From Bacillus sp. RO2 (lineage in GTDB: Bacteria > Bacillota > Bacilli > Bacillales > Bacillaceae_I): a stretch of DNA of 64,000 nt. Of this stretch, positions 34,044-43,188 are shown piece by piece. The first letter of the stretch is position 1. Every line of letters starts with the position of its first letter. The notes under the pieces are model-generated. The model ran no database searches. It had not been told where the DNA came from and saw only the letters and a program-made list of their open reading frames with translations. The stretch is taken from the NCBI RefSeq assembly GCF_012911845.1, contig NZ_JAAXCU010000046.1:1-64000 (forward strand), in the 5' to 3' direction. Made by a program: the position numbers and the translations under genes.

Positions 34044-34409
34044 TTATCTTGTTGTTTTTCTTTCTTGAAGAAGGGAGGTATCTAATGTTTTGGCTTCAAC
34101 TACCAACGCAAGCACCCCGTTCTCACTACCTGATTCATGCCATTCTCCCTTGTCCCACATGACTCCCTCTCCACTTTTTATAGAGATGCGTTCCCTGTCT
34201 GTTCCAGTTACCCAGCCCTCCCCTTGGACAACAATAAACAACTGCTGCATGGTTGCCTGATGATTTCCCACCACTCCGCCAACATCTATTTGTATAAATC
34301 CCACATTGTTTTCCTGCTTGCTTCTCAATACCTTTATGTAATGTGCCTCTTGGGAATCGAATTGTTTTATTGGAGAACCTACTTCTTTTTCAAATCGGAA
34401 AAATTTCAT
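34044..34409 (-). CDS. Small cupin protein
   Basis: 121 residues, one cupin domain: MQQLFIVVQGEGWVTG, SIKSGEGVMWDKGEWHESGS. The metal-ligand His of motif 1 is partly replaced (HQATMQQ), Glu/His of motif 2 are kept (EWHE). Role unknown. Upstream neighbour region holds the 21-bp array; gene precedes the HAD gene by 14 bp. Confidence 0.82.
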   Translation of the reverse strand: MKFFRFEKEVGSPIKQFDSQEAHYIKVLRSKQENNVGFIQIDVGGVVGNHQATMQQLFIVVQGEGWVTGTDRERISIKSGEGVMWDKGEWHESGSENGVLALVVEAKTLDTSLLQERKTTR

Positions 34410-34591
34410 TGTATTCTCCTTTCACCTTATACAATTAAAAGCAGCCTCAATTTGTATGACCTTTTCATATTTTTGGCTCCATTCTGAAAATTATAACTGT
34501 AATTGGGAGGGGTGTAAATAATTGGTTCTATTTTTACCGAGAATATAGGTGATTTCTATCAATTTACTAGTCTTTATTTTTACCAACACCA

Positions 34592-34737
34592 TTTACTGTC
34601 CAAAACTCACTGTTTACTGTCGGTTCGGAGTAAAATACTGTCCAAACTTTAAAAATACAATCCAAAGTGCACCATTTTCTGTCCAAACTCAACACAATAC
34701 AAGCCAAATGACACAATACGACAAATACCTTCGTTGA
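34592..34737. repeat. 21-bp-periodic GTCCAAA-type array, locus C
   Basis: Motif tactGTCCaaa and variants at 34598, 34619, 34640, 34660, 34681 and 34703; spacings 21, 21, 20, 21, 22. The unit order GTCC, GTCG, GTCC, ATCC, GTCC, AGCC, then cgacaaata parallels locus D at 49.7 kb, including the odd fourth unit. It sits directly beyond the terminator of yqkC. The rest of the 390-bp gap shows no gene. Confidence 0.85.
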
Positions 34738-34750
34738 TATGATAATCCCA

Positions 34751-34790
34751 ACACAAAAAAGCCGAAGAATAAAGTTCCCCGACTTTTTCG
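34751..34790 (-). terminator. Terminator of yqkBC
   Basis: On the minus strand aagtcgggg pairs with cttcggctt (G-U pairs) and is followed by T6. Confidence 0.75.
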
Positions 34791-34802
34791 ACCTCACTTA
34801 TC

Positions 34803-35051
34803 TTAACCTAGTACATCCGTAATCCCGTCCATATTCTCCGAGATCCATTCCACTGCCACATCCAGGTTCTCAAACTCTTGAACCTCAAATGTTACTTCAT
34901 CCTGAAGCAGCCATACATCTTTGTCTTCATGATTGATGCCACCAATCGACCAGTGTAGCAAGCTGTAAGGATGATTATGATTTAAGAATGACGCCCACGT
35001 TTTGGAACGAGCCACGTTCTTCAACGAGTTAAGTTTACCCCCATTGCTCAT
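34803..35051 (-). CDS. yqkC: YqkC-like small protein
   Basis: Start at ATG 35051 ([10 protein letters not shown]) with ggaggga upstream, overlapping the yqkB stop by four bases (ATGA). 82 residues; [25 protein letters not shown] and an acidic C-terminal helix ([16 protein letters not shown]). Position behind yqkB matches B. subtilis yqkC, but sequence similarity is weak in memory. Function unknown; coupling with an Fe-S family protein suggests a partner. Confidence 0.7.
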   Translation of the reverse strand: MSNGGKLNSLKNVARSKTWASFLNHNHPYSLLHWSIGGINHEDKDVWLLQDEVTFEVQEFENLDVAVEWISENMDGITDVLG

Positions 35052-35383
35052 TTTGCTCCCTCCACTATCAATAAACTCATTCGTGGATTTAGAATCTGGC
35101 TCGGACATTTCAACATATAGCAGTTTGCACTTTCTACAAAATCGACTGTCATGTCCTCATCAAAAAAGACTAGCTTGGACTTTTCCATTAATAATGGACC
35201 AATGTTTGTTTCCAACTCCACATCATCATCGTCTTTTTCAGGTGTGATCCATAGTGCGGAAACTCCGCTAACGACGCATCCGCATCCATCTGTATCATAT
35301 TTTAGCTTCAACCATTTTCCTTCTTGGTTTTCAAGCTTTGCTTTTACTCTTTCTGCTGCTTTCTCTGTGAACGTTACTTTCAC
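35048..35383 (-). CDS. yqkB: YqkB-like HesB/IscA-fold (iron-sulfur cluster biosynthesis family) protein
   Basis: 111 residues of the HesB/IscA-like fold: [36 protein letters not shown], and [10 protein letters not shown]. The CGC pair is present, but the C-terminal CGCG of true A-type scaffolds is absent, as in B. subtilis YqkB. Role in Fe-S or redox handling is unproven. Coupled to yqkC. Confidence 0.9.
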   Translation of the reverse strand: MKVTFTEKAAERVKAKLENQEGKWLKLKYDTDGCGCVVSGVSALWITPEKDDDDVELETNIGPLLMEKSKLVFFDEDMTVDFVESANCYMLKCPSQILNPRMSLLIVEGAK

Positions 35384-35549
35384 GTTTCATGCCTCCAACT
35401 GTTTCATTGTTAGCATGATTGTACCATATATTGCTGATTTGTATAACTAGAAGGCATTTGGAAAGGATGGTAGTGGATAAGTTCTTGTTGTCAAAATGGA
35501 TAATTGTAGGTACGATACTAATATCTTTATCAGAAGGAGGAGATTACCA

Positions 35550-35762
35550 ATGTCAAAAGTAACAATTAAAGTAATGGATAACGGAGGCTTCCGTGTAACA
35601 GGTGATGTAGAGTTAGTTGATGCAGAAGGAAACAAGTTTGAGGACAAGCCGGCATTCACTTTATGCCGTTGCGGCCTATCTAAAAAGCTACCTTACTGTG
35701 ACGCTTCCCATAAAGGGAATTTTGAATCCTGTGTGCGGGCTGCCCAAGTATTAAACGACTGA
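35550..35762 (+). CDS. CDGSH iron-sulfur domain protein
   Basis: Start at ATG 35550 (MSKVTIKVMD) with agaaggagg upstream. 70 residues with one CDGSH motif CRCGLSKKLPYCDASH: three Cys and one His that hold a 2Fe-2S cluster as in mitoNEET-type proteins. Divergent from yqkB, another Fe-S-fold gene. Likely electron or cluster transfer; partner unknown. Confidence 0.93.
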   Translation: MSKVTIKVMDNGGFRVTGDVELVDAEGNKFEDKPAFTLCRCGLSKKLPYCDASHKGNFESCVRAAQVLND

Positions 35763-35790
35763 TTTGGCGCAGCCGTAACCAGCAAAGCTT

Positions 35791-35818
35791 GAAGGGGGAA
35801 AACACTTCCCCCTTCTTT
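35791..35818. terminator. Terminator between converging genes
   Basis: Perfect 10-bp stem gaagggggaa/ttcccccttc with acac loop and T-rich tail. Confidence 0.88.
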
Positions 35819-35821
35819 CCA

Positions 35822-37153
35822 TTATGAAAAGTGGAGACGCTTAAGTTTCGGAAGATAAAGGGATAAAAAGATAGAACGACCAAGACTAAATACAACAAAA
35901 GCCAACCAGATTCCCTGATTTTTATATACAGGCACGAATAACCATATGACCAGCAAAAATACAAGTAATGCAAGAAAGATAGAATCTCTGATTGACTTCG
36001 CGTCTGTGGCCCCTGAAAATATCCCTTCAAGTTGCAAACCCCAAAAACCGACAAATGGGAATATTACCATCCAAACCAAGTTCGCAATTGCCATATCCTT
36101 AACCGAGGTTATACTGGTAAACAACCCGACAACACCATGCCCAAATAACCACATAAAGACAGCCAATGTTACAGCAGTTCCTAGCCCCCAAACTGCAGAC
36201 AAATTTACAGCTCTTCTAAATAGGTAGGAATTTTTTCCTCCTATAGCTCTGCCCGCTAGAATACTGGACGCATTGGCAAATCCTCCAATTAAATAAGCCA
36301 TTATATAATGAATTTGTAGCAAAATAGCATTGGCAGCAAGGGTCACTTCTCCCATAGCGGCACCAGTGGATGTAAAAATGCCGGTCATGATCAACAAACA
36401 TACCGTTCTTAAAAAAAGATTCCCATTTACCTTTACCATCTTCATCAAAGGTTCTGGATCTAAAACCATCCTACGCTTTACTTTGGAGAACCCTATTCTG
36501 TTATGTCTGGCAATGATGAATCCACCAAAGAGAACAGCACTTATTTCAGAGATAAGTGTGGCATAGGCTACCCCAGCTACTCCAAGTCCTAACACCAATA
36601 CAAAAACAATGCTAAGGACTATATTCATTAAATTCATAACCAATTGGGTGGCAAGCGATAGCCGTACTTTGCCCATCCCGATTAACCACCCGATAAACAC
36701 ATAACTCATAAGGATAAATGGCGCCCCCCAAACGCGAATGGAGAAATAGGTGGAGGCAAAGGAAGATACCGCGTCACTCCCTCCTATTACTTTTAATGCA
36801 ATATGTAGGATTGGCTTTTGTAAAATAATGAAAAGCAGGCCAAAAATTATGGCGATACACATTGGCCTAAGTAAAGTTAATATGGTTTCATTGATATTAT
36901 TAGAACCGTGTGCCTGTGCTGTAAAGCCACTTGTACTTACTCTAAGAAAACCAAGTAGCCAGTACATCGTATTGAAGATGACTGCACCAATTGCGACTCC
37001 ACCTATGGAAGATGGATCAGGCAGCCTTCCAACAACTGCAGTATCGACCGCTCCTATTAAGGGCGTGGTAATTCCTGCTATAATCAGAGGTAATGCAAGT
37101 CCCATATACTCCTTGTTACTATAGGCTGCTCTCTCTTTTGATACTATTTCCAT
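35822..37153 (-). CDS. MATE family exporter
   Basis: 443 residues, 12 predicted helices, DinF-like branch: LALPLIIAGITTPLIGAVDTAVVGRLP in the first helix (DTAVVG), and YWLLGFLRVSTSGFTAQAHG. Exporters of this family use Na+ or H+ to expel organic cations or metabolites. Last gene of the Zur-box operon, 22 bp behind the second ABC ATPase. Inferred role: export of a metal-chelating compound or its spent form; simple multidrug export cannot be excluded. Confidence 0.9.
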   Translation of the reverse strand: MEIVSKERAAYSNKEYMGLALPLIIAGITTPLIGAVDTAVVGRLPDPSSIGGVAIGAVIFNTMYWLLGFLRVSTSGFTAQAHGSNNINETILTLLRPMCIAIIFGLLFIILQKPILHIALKVIGGSDAVSSFASTYFSIRVWGAPFILMSYVFIGWLIGMGKVRLSLATQLVMNLMNIVLSIVFVLVLGLGVAGVAYATLISEISAVLFGGFIIARHNRIGFSKVKRRMVLDPEPLMKMVKVNGNLFLRTVCLLIMTGIFTSTGAAMGEVTLAANAILLQIHYIMAYLIGGFANASSILAGRAIGGKNSYLFRRAVNLSAVWGLGTAVTLAVFMWLFGHGVVGLFTSITSVKDMAIANLVWMVIFPFVGFWGLQLEGIFSGATDAKSIRDSIFLALLVFLLVIWLFVPVYKNQGIWLAFVVFSLGRSIFLSLYLPKLKRLHFS

Positions 37154-37175
37154 ACTTTCCTTTCCTTTCTGTCAT

Positions 37176-37946
37176 TTAAAACGAAGCAGCCTTGATCAGC
37201 GCCTTCGTATATGGGTGGCGATTATCGTGGTAGAGATCTTCCAACGGGAACCGATCTACCACTTGCCCATCTTTTAAGACGATTATCTGGTTGCATAAGT
37301 AGGTGACGGCTCTTATGTCATGCGAAATGAAAAGTATCGTCATTTCTGTTTTTTCTTGAAGGTCTTTTAGTAACTGAAGGATTTGCTTTTGGATGGTAAC
37401 ATCAAGGCTTGCGGTAGGTTCATCACAAATTAGAAGGCCTGGTTCTAGACTAAGTGCCCTTGCAATACTGACACGTTGTTTTTGCCCTCCACTCAACTCC
37501 CCTGGGAGCCGCTCCAGGAGATGCGCGTCTAGACCGACCATATCAAGGAGTGTCGTTGCTATTTCTTTGCGGGTTGCCTCTTCTCTTTTTAAGAAAGATG
37601 GTTGTACTTCCTTAAAATTATCCAGCGGTTCCATGATACTTTTCCATATTGGAAGCTTGGGATTAAGCGTACTGTTGGCATCCTGGAACACCATTTGGAC
37701 TTGTCTCCTGTACTCCCGCAACGCATCTTTCTTTTTGGGCATAATTTGATTCCCATTTAATGTTATGTGCCCATCCTTATAAGGTTGAAGACCTAATAAA
37801 ACCTTTGCAAGCGTACTCTTGCCACTACCGCTTTCTCCTACTATCCCTACACACTCTCCTTTGTTTACAGCGAGGGACACATTGTCTAGAGCTTTTACCC
37901 CTTTGGAATAACGGATGGAGAGCTTTTCTACGATTAATTGACTCAT
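37176..37946 (-). CDS. ABC transporter ATPase, nickel/oligopeptide (CntF/NikE) type
   Basis: 256 residues: Walker A GIVGESGSGKS, Q-loop MVFQDANSTLNP, signature LSGGQKQRVSIARAL, Walker B LLICDEPTASLDV, switch His in FISHDIRAV, and the C-terminal RHPYTKALI tail of the peptide/nickel branch. Starts four bases inside the preceding ATPase gene. Second ATPase of the importer. Confidence 0.94.
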   Translation of the reverse strand: MSQLIVEKLSIRYSKGVKALDNVSLAVNKGECVGIVGESGSGKSTLAKVLLGLQPYKDGHITLNGNQIMPKKKDALREYRRQVQMVFQDANSTLNPKLPIWKSIMEPLDNFKEVQPSFLKREEATRKEIATTLLDMVGLDAHLLERLPGELSGGQKQRVSIARALSLEPGLLICDEPTASLDVTIQKQILQLLKDLQEKTEMTILFISHDIRAVTYLCNQIIVLKDGQVVDRFPLEDLYHDNRHPYTKALIKAASF

Positions 37947-38770
37947 ATGGATATCACCTTCTCGTTAGTTGGCTTCGACTCGCTTTCTTCTCCTGGTAGA
38001 GCCAATAGACAACCGCATAATTTTTTCGTATATGGGTGCTGGTGATAACAGCGAATCACTTCAGGAGTTCCACTTTCTACTATCTCACCCCGTTCCATCA
38101 CATATATCTTGTCCGTCCGCTTGTATGCTTGGGTAAGATCATGTGTGATCATCAAAACGGCACACCCCGTTTCTTTTCTCATTTTTTCAATGTAATTCAA
38201 TACCTTTTCTCCGCTCATAACGTCAAGGGCAGTCGTCACCTCATCGCAAATTAGCAACGATGGCTTCAACGCAAGGGACATCGCTATTGCAGCCCTTTGC
38301 ACCTGTCCTCCACTTAATTGAAAAGGATAACTTCTATAGACTCTTTCCGCTTCCAGTCCCATTTCTGCAAGAACATCCAAAGCCACAGTTCTTGCTTCAT
38401 TTTTTGATAGAGGATTATGTACCTGTATGGTCTCAACCATTTGTTTTCCTATGGGGATAAAAGGCGTGAAACTTCCTCTATAATCCTGAAAGATGATTGC
38501 AATTTCTTTCCCCAACAGCTTACGGTATTCTTGATGCGACAGACCTAATAGATTTCTATTTTTATAGTGAATCTTCCCTGTTGCATTCATCTGTCCTGGT
38601 AGCAGGTTCAGGATTGCTCTAGCAGTCATGCTTTTCCCACAACCACTTTCCCCTATCAATCCAACCATTTCTCCTCTAGCAATCTGGAGATTTAATCTGC
38701 TGATGATTGCCTTAGACTCTTTGTGTTTTTCCACAACTAAGTCTTCAATAGTAAGCAACGGTTCACTCAT
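37943..38770 (-). CDS. ABC transporter ATPase, nickel/oligopeptide (CntD/NikD) type
   Basis: 275 residues: Walker A GLIGESGCGKS, Q-loop IIFQDYRGSFTPF, signature LSGGQVQRAAIAMS, Walker B LLICDEVTTALDV, switch ITHDLTQAY and C-terminal HHPYT-type tail (QHPYTKKLCGCL). Two different ATPases are normal for the Opp/Nik/Cnt class. Overlaps its neighbours by 4 bp on both sides. Confidence 0.94.
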   Translation of the reverse strand: MSEPLLTIEDLVVEKHKESKAIISRLNLQIARGEMVGLIGESGCGKSMTARAILNLLPGQMNATGKIHYKNRNLLGLSHQEYRKLLGKEIAIIFQDYRGSFTPFIPIGKQMVETIQVHNPLSKNEARTVALDVLAEMGLEAERVYRSYPFQLSGGQVQRAAIAMSLALKPSLLICDEVTTALDVMSGEKVLNYIEKMRKETGCAVLMITHDLTQAYKRTDKIYVMERGEIVESGTPEVIRCYHQHPYTKKLCGCLLALPGEESESKPTNEKVISI

Positions 38771-39624
38771 TGATTATCACTGCCCTTTCTAATGTCAAAG
38801 TGATCTTTTAATCCGTCTCCCAATAAATTGCATGTTAAGACGGTTACCATGATGGCAAGACCAGGATAAAGCATTAGGGAAGGTACTGCTTGAAAGTATC
38901 CTCGTCCTTCATTCAACATTGCCCCCCATTCTGGAATAGGTGGTTGTGCTCCAAGCCCTATGTAAGATAAGGTAGAAATCATGAGTATCACCTTTCCTAC
39001 GTCAACGGCTGCCATTGCAATGATCTCTGACAATACCTGAGGAAAAAGATGCATGCGAATGGTTTTCCAAGTACTAGAATGAGAAATCTTAGACACAAGA
39101 ATATACTCTTTTTCCTTTTCTGCCATAACCAAACTTCGCACCACTCTCGCATACATAATCCACCTGACTAAAATGATGGCAAGCACAATATTGGTCAGGT
39201 TCGGACCCAATATGCCGGCTATAGCTATTGCTAGAATAAAATCGGGAAATGCCAAAATTCCATCTATCATTCTCATAAAAACGGCATCTACTTTCCCTCC
39301 TATATAACCGGAGATGAGGCCGATTGGAACTCCTATTACAATTGCAAGGAAAATCGCTAGTAAGCCAAGCCCGATAGTTAACTTGGCTCCATACAAAATT
39401 CTTGACAGGACATCTCTGCCCATTTGATCTGTTCCAAGCCAATGAATGAATGAAGCCTCTTTTAGCCTATTACCCATATCTATTTGGAAAGGATCGTAGG
39501 GAGCTATTGTACTCCCGAACAAAATGACACTAGCCAGTATGGTCGCAAGAATAGAACCAATCACTAGATTAGGATTGCCAAGAAGACTAGTACTTTTCCA
39601 TTTTATCGTCATGCTTTTCATCAA
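38767..39624 (-). CDS. ABC transporter permease (CntC/NikC type)
   Basis: 285 residues, six helices. N-terminal extracytoplasmic segment SFIHWLGTDQMGRDVLSRILYGAK is typical of DppC/NikC permeases; EAA loop includes EYILVSKISHSSTWKTIRMHLFPQ. Pairs with the preceding permease. Overlaps by 4 bp on both sides. Confidence 0.93.
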   Translation of the reverse strand: MMKSMTIKWKSTSLLGNPNLVIGSILATILASVILFGSTIAPYDPFQIDMGNRLKEASFIHWLGTDQMGRDVLSRILYGAKLTIGLGLLAIFLAIVIGVPIGLISGYIGGKVDAVFMRMIDGILAFPDFILAIAIAGILGPNLTNIVLAIILVRWIMYARVVRSLVMAEKEKEYILVSKISHSSTWKTIRMHLFPQVLSEIIAMAAVDVGKVILMISTLSYIGLGAQPPIPEWGAMLNEGRGYFQAVPSLMLYPGLAIMVTVLTCNLLGDGLKDHFDIRKGSDNQ

Positions 39625-40571
39625 CTCATCTCCTTTCCATGCCTAATCTGTGGATCTATAATCAAATAGAGCAAATCAACCATTAAATTGGTCATGACCA
39701 CTAAGAGACCTACCACGATAATGTATCCTTGTATTAGCGGATAATCCCGTTGCATCACTGCTTGAACAATCATTTCTCCCATACCTGGCCAGGAGAATAG
39801 TATCTCAATTACGGTGATCCCTCCGAGAAGACTGCCAATACTCAACCCAAACATAGTGACAAGCGGAACAAGACTACCTCTTAATGCATGAACTAAAAGG
39901 ATTCTTCCCTTACCCAATCCCCGAGCATAAGCTGATTCGATATATGTACTTTGCAAGGTAGAAATGAGTCTTTCCCTCAGTAATTTTATATATAAAGGCG
40001 CCATGGCAATCCCCAGTGTGATAGAAGGCAGGACAAAGTGTGCAAGTGTCCCCCTTCCCATAACTGGCAACAGGTTCCACTTTAATGAAAAGAAGTAGAT
40101 GAGTAGTAACCCCAGCCAAAAGCTAGGGATAGATGCACCGAGTATGGCAAACCACCTGCTAAAATAATCAGGCCACCTTCCTTCATATACCGCCCCTAGC
40201 ACACCAAGTGGCACAGCAATTACAAATAGGGCTATCAAGCCTCCAATGGACAAAGCGAAAGTTGCGGGGAGTTTATCTAGAATAATATCCAATACTGGTC
40301 GTTTGGATAGTATAGATTCTCCAAAATCCAATTGCGCTACATTCCTTAACCATTGAACATATTGGATGACAATCGGTTTATCAAATCCATATTCCTTCAT
40401 AACCCTTTCCTTATCCTCAGTGGTGGATATAACATCATCCACTTTCAATAATGCCCTTACCGGGTCTCCCGGGGTTATTTTCATCAGGACAAATGTTGCG
40501 AAGGAAAGAATCAAAATCATAATAATCAATTGAAACAGCCTTGAACCGATAATAGAAATTGCCTGTCGCAT
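39621..40571 (-). CDS. ABC transporter permease (CntB/NikB type)
   Basis: 316 residues, six helices. DppB/NikB hallmarks: TFVLMKITPGDPVRALL, YGFDKPIVIQYVQWLRNVAQLDFGES, and SAYARGLGKGRILLVHALR as the EAA loop, then FSWPGMGEMIVQAVMQRDYPLIQG. First permease, 64 bp behind the binding-protein gene. Confidence 0.93.
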   Translation of the reverse strand: MRQAISIIGSRLFQLIIMILILSFATFVLMKITPGDPVRALLKVDDVISTTEDKERVMKEYGFDKPIVIQYVQWLRNVAQLDFGESILSKRPVLDIILDKLPATFALSIGGLIALFVIAVPLGVLGAVYEGRWPDYFSRWFAILGASIPSFWLGLLLIYFFSLKWNLLPVMGRGTLAHFVLPSITLGIAMAPLYIKLLRERLISTLQSTYIESAYARGLGKGRILLVHALRGSLVPLVTMFGLSIGSLLGGITVIEILFSWPGMGEMIVQAVMQRDYPLIQGYIIVVGLLVVMTNLMVDLLYLIIDPQIRHGKEMS

Positions 40572-40635
40572 TTTTCCACCCGTTTCTATGCATGAAGAAA
40601 AGTGAAAGCATCTAGGATACTTTCACTTCATCATT

Positions 40636-42168
40636 TTATTTTACATCCATCTTGTTTGTTATTAGATAATATTCCTCTGATCCTGGCTCCCAATCTTTGA
40701 TTCTATCATTTACCCCTACGATAATGTGCGGGTGCAAGATGAAGGAATGAGGAACCTCCTTCTGAATGATATTCACAGCTTCTTTCTGTAGTTCTATTCT
40801 CTTTTCTGAATCTGCTGTAGTGTTTAGTTGTTGGGTTAGTTTGTTTAATTCCGGAATATTAATTTGGCCAGGATTTAACGCTCCCTCTGGTAGATAAGCT
40901 ACATTAAGGAAATAACCTCCATCCCCACGAGGAGCTGTCAGGTTAGAGTATGTCACCATATCCCATTCATCTTGTTGCTCCCATAAATAACTATCAATGT
41001 TTTCAATGGTGACAATTTCTATATTCATCCCGACAGATGCCGCTTCCCCTTGAAGGTATTGAGCAAGCAAGGGAAGCTCAGGTCTTCCTGGATACGTGGC
41101 CAGTTTTAGAGTAAGCACCTTTCCGTCTTTTTCCATCTTTCCGTCCGCGTTCTTCTGATAGCCCGCCTCTGTTAATAGCTCTTCCGCCTTTTCAGGGTCA
41201 TAACTGGTTGGTTCCATTTCACCCGCAAATGCAAAGTTAGGATTAAATGGGCCAGCCGCCTCTGTTGCGTGACCATCCATAATTTCCTCTACTGCCACTG
41301 GACGATTCACTAATAGGTCCATTGCTTTTCTCACATTTACATCCTGCAATGCAGGGTTAGTATTGTTATAGAGTAAAAAATGAACACGAAGGCTTGGGAC
41401 CGACTCAACCCTTAGTTTATCGTTGCTTTCAATTGGCTCCAACGACTCGGGAGGAAGATGATAGGCAATATCTGCTTCACCAGATTGAAGGGCGAGTGCC
41501 CTAACGTTTCCATCTGAATTAAATTTGATTTTCACTTGCTCCAACTTGGCTGCTCCGTCCCAATAATCTTCATACCTTTCTAAGTTCACTTCCGTTTCTG
41601 AGATGAAACTTTCGACTTTAAATGGTCCAGTCGCTATCGGCTGCTCCCCAATGTTTTCAGCATCCGCTTTAATGATGGAGGTATTTGTATGTACTAACTC
41701 TGAAAGAAAGGCCGGATATTCATCTGTGTTGACGAACGTTATCTCCTGACCGTCCGCTTCCATTGACTCGATTTTCAAACTAGATGAAATTGCTTCATTC
41801 GTTTCCAGCACCCGTTCAAAGGAAGCTTTCACTGCTTCTCCATCCACTGGTGACCCATCATGAAAGGTGACACCTTCCCTAATTTTGAATGTCCAGGTTT
41901 TTTCATCTTTTCTCTCCCATGCTTCTGCCAGCCAAGGCTGAATATCCAGGTTGTCATCAATTCGAACCAATGTTTCTGCCACTCCAGCACGCACTCCCAT
42001 CCAATCCTGATGCGGATCCATTGTTTCCGAAGCAAAACTGAATAGCATCGTTACAGACTTTTCACTAGATTCTTTTGATGTTGTCTTTTCATTTGCACTA
42101 CTGCAACCTGTAATGATTAATAACATGACGATTAAAATGGAAAATACCAATGACTTTTTTGATTTCAT
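40636..42168 (-). CDS. Lipoprotein substrate-binding protein, nickel/metallophore type
   Basis: 510 residues. Signal and lipobox LLIITGCSSANE (Cys about 22), so anchored outside the membrane. Class C (SBP_bac_5) fold: MDPHQDWMGVRAGVAETLVRID in pieces (DPHQDWMG, VAETLVRID), TWTFKIREGVTFHDGSPVDG, NVRALALQSGEADIAYHLP, and the C-terminal HSFILHPHIIVGV. This resembles nickel and staphylopine-type (CntA/NikA) binding proteins more than oligopeptide OppA. The two upstream Zur boxes suggest the ligand is zinc bound to an organic chelator (inference). Confidence 0.88.
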   Translation of the reverse strand: MKSKKSLVFSILIVMLLIITGCSSANEKTTSKESSEKSVTMLFSFASETMDPHQDWMGVRAGVAETLVRIDDNLDIQPWLAEAWERKDEKTWTFKIREGVTFHDGSPVDGEAVKASFERVLETNEAISSSLKIESMEADGQEITFVNTDEYPAFLSELVHTNTSIIKADAENIGEQPIATGPFKVESFISETEVNLERYEDYWDGAAKLEQVKIKFNSDGNVRALALQSGEADIAYHLPPESLEPIESNDKLRVESVPSLRVHFLLYNNTNPALQDVNVRKAMDLLVNRPVAVEEIMDGHATEAAGPFNPNFAFAGEMEPTSYDPEKAEELLTEAGYQKNADGKMEKDGKVLTLKLATYPGRPELPLLAQYLQGEAASVGMNIEIVTIENIDSYLWEQQDEWDMVTYSNLTAPRGDGGYFLNVAYLPEGALNPGQINIPELNKLTQQLNTTADSEKRIELQKEAVNIIQKEVPHSFILHPHIIVGVNDRIKDWEPGSEEYYLITNKMDVK

Positions 42169-42186
42169 ATTTTTCTCTCCTTTTAC

Positions 42187-43059
42187 CTATTCAGCCTTAA
42201 CAAGACTCGGTTTGATCTTAGCTTCAGGCATTTTCTGTCTTGAAAGCACAATGGATGCACCAATGATTAATGCACCGCCAACTAATGAGAGAACACTTAA
42301 TGTCTCTCCCCAAAAAACAAATCCCCACATTACATTAAAGAAAATTCCTATGTATCGAACTACCTCTACTACCATGATATTTTCATGGGTAAAAGCACTC
42401 GTTAATACGAGCTGTCCGATTAGTGACACCACTCCGATACAGAGTAAATAGAACCATCCAAGAGGCGTCGGCCACACAAACTCATTCCACATGAGAGGGA
42501 GAGAAACTAGTGTACCTGATGCCAGAAAATAAAAAACAATTTCATACCTATGATGGCTTGTGCTCAAATAACGAATCGAGGTAGCTGCACATGCCGCTAA
42601 AAAAGCGCTAAGAACACCGACTAGTGCATAAACAGTGTACGAATCATAACTAAGTGGGTTTATCAAAAACATTGCACCCACAATGAATATAGGAAACAAC
42701 ATAAACATGTTCCTGTTCATTTTCTCTTTCAAAAAATAACCGGATAGTATGATGGCAAAGAACGGCGATAAATGCGCAAGAATGCTGGCATCCCCAAGAG
42801 GAATGTGAGCAATGGTAAAAAAATAAGCCAACAGATAAAGTGCTCCAAGTGCTCCACGTAACACCAGCATCGGAACACCGCTTTTAGAAAACGCCACATC
42901 TGCTTTTCTCATAAGGAAAAAAATAAGAAATGCTCCTATAAAGCTACGAAAAAATACTATTTCAGACACTGGAATGGTTTCACTCGCAGCTTTTACAAAA
43001 ACATTCATGATGCTAAATGTTAATGATGATGCAATGGCAAGTAGGATCCCTTTGTTCAA
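42187..43059 (-). CDS. EamA/DMT family transporter
   Basis: 290 residues, ten helices, two EamA repeats; TTG start with aaggaggggg upstream. Motifs: VSEIVFFRSFIGAF, LRGALGALYLLAYFFTIAHIPLGDASILAHLSP in pieces (GALYLLAYFF, DASILAHLSP), ENIMVVEVVRYIGIFFNVMWGF. First gene of the operon, 18 bp before the binding protein. Pseudomonas CntI, exporter of the opine metallophore pseudopaline, is of this family, so a matching role is proposed. No cntL/cntM-like synthesis genes are in the window. Confidence 0.88.
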   Translation of the reverse strand: MNKGILLAIASSLTFSIMNVFVKAASETIPVSEIVFFRSFIGAFLIFFLMRKADVAFSKSGVPMLVLRGALGALYLLAYFFTIAHIPLGDASILAHLSPFFAIILSGYFLKEKMNRNMFMLFPIFIVGAMFLINPLSYDSYTVYALVGVLSAFLAACAATSIRYLSTSHHRYEIVFYFLASGTLVSLPLMWNEFVWPTPLGWFYLLCIGVVSLIGQLVLTSAFTHENIMVVEVVRYIGIFFNVMWGFVFWGETLSVLSLVGGALIIGASIVLSRQKMPEAKIKPSLVKAE

Positions 43060-43096
43060 TACTCCCCCTCCTTGAAAAGCCCTTACACATTTCTAC

Positions 43097-43117
43097 AAAA
43101 CGGTATTATTACGATTT
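43097..43117 (-). promoter_or_regulatory. Zur box 2
   Basis: Half-sites aaaacggtat and attacgattt around one base. Against the Bacillus Zur consensus (AAATCGTAAT-N-ATTACGATTT) I count 17 of 20 matches, the right half being perfect. It lies 38-58 bp upstream of the EamA start. Confidence 0.78.
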
Positions 43118-43158
43118 AAATACCAAACCGATCCGGTCTATTCAGAAATTCACCTTAC

Positions 43159-43179
43159 AAAACGTAAAGATTACTATTT
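43159..43179 (-). promoter_or_regulatory. Zur box 1
   Basis: Half-sites aaaacgtaaa and attactattt around g; 17 of 20 matches to the same consensus. It begins 10 bp downstream of the -10 element, covering the expected transcription start. Confidence 0.78.
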
Positions 43180-43188
43180 ACGAACTTC

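Noticed and set aside
34549-34737. 62-codon ORF through the 34.6-kb array
   Set aside because: Translation of the 21-bp repeat; no ribosome-binding site; the same arrays elsewhere are broken by 20- and 22-bp steps that shift frame.
40636-42168. Oligopeptide-binding OppA
   Set aside because: Motifs such as DPHQDWMG and VAETLVRID and the Zur boxes fit nickel/metallophore-type binding proteins better, though a peptide ligand is not excluded.
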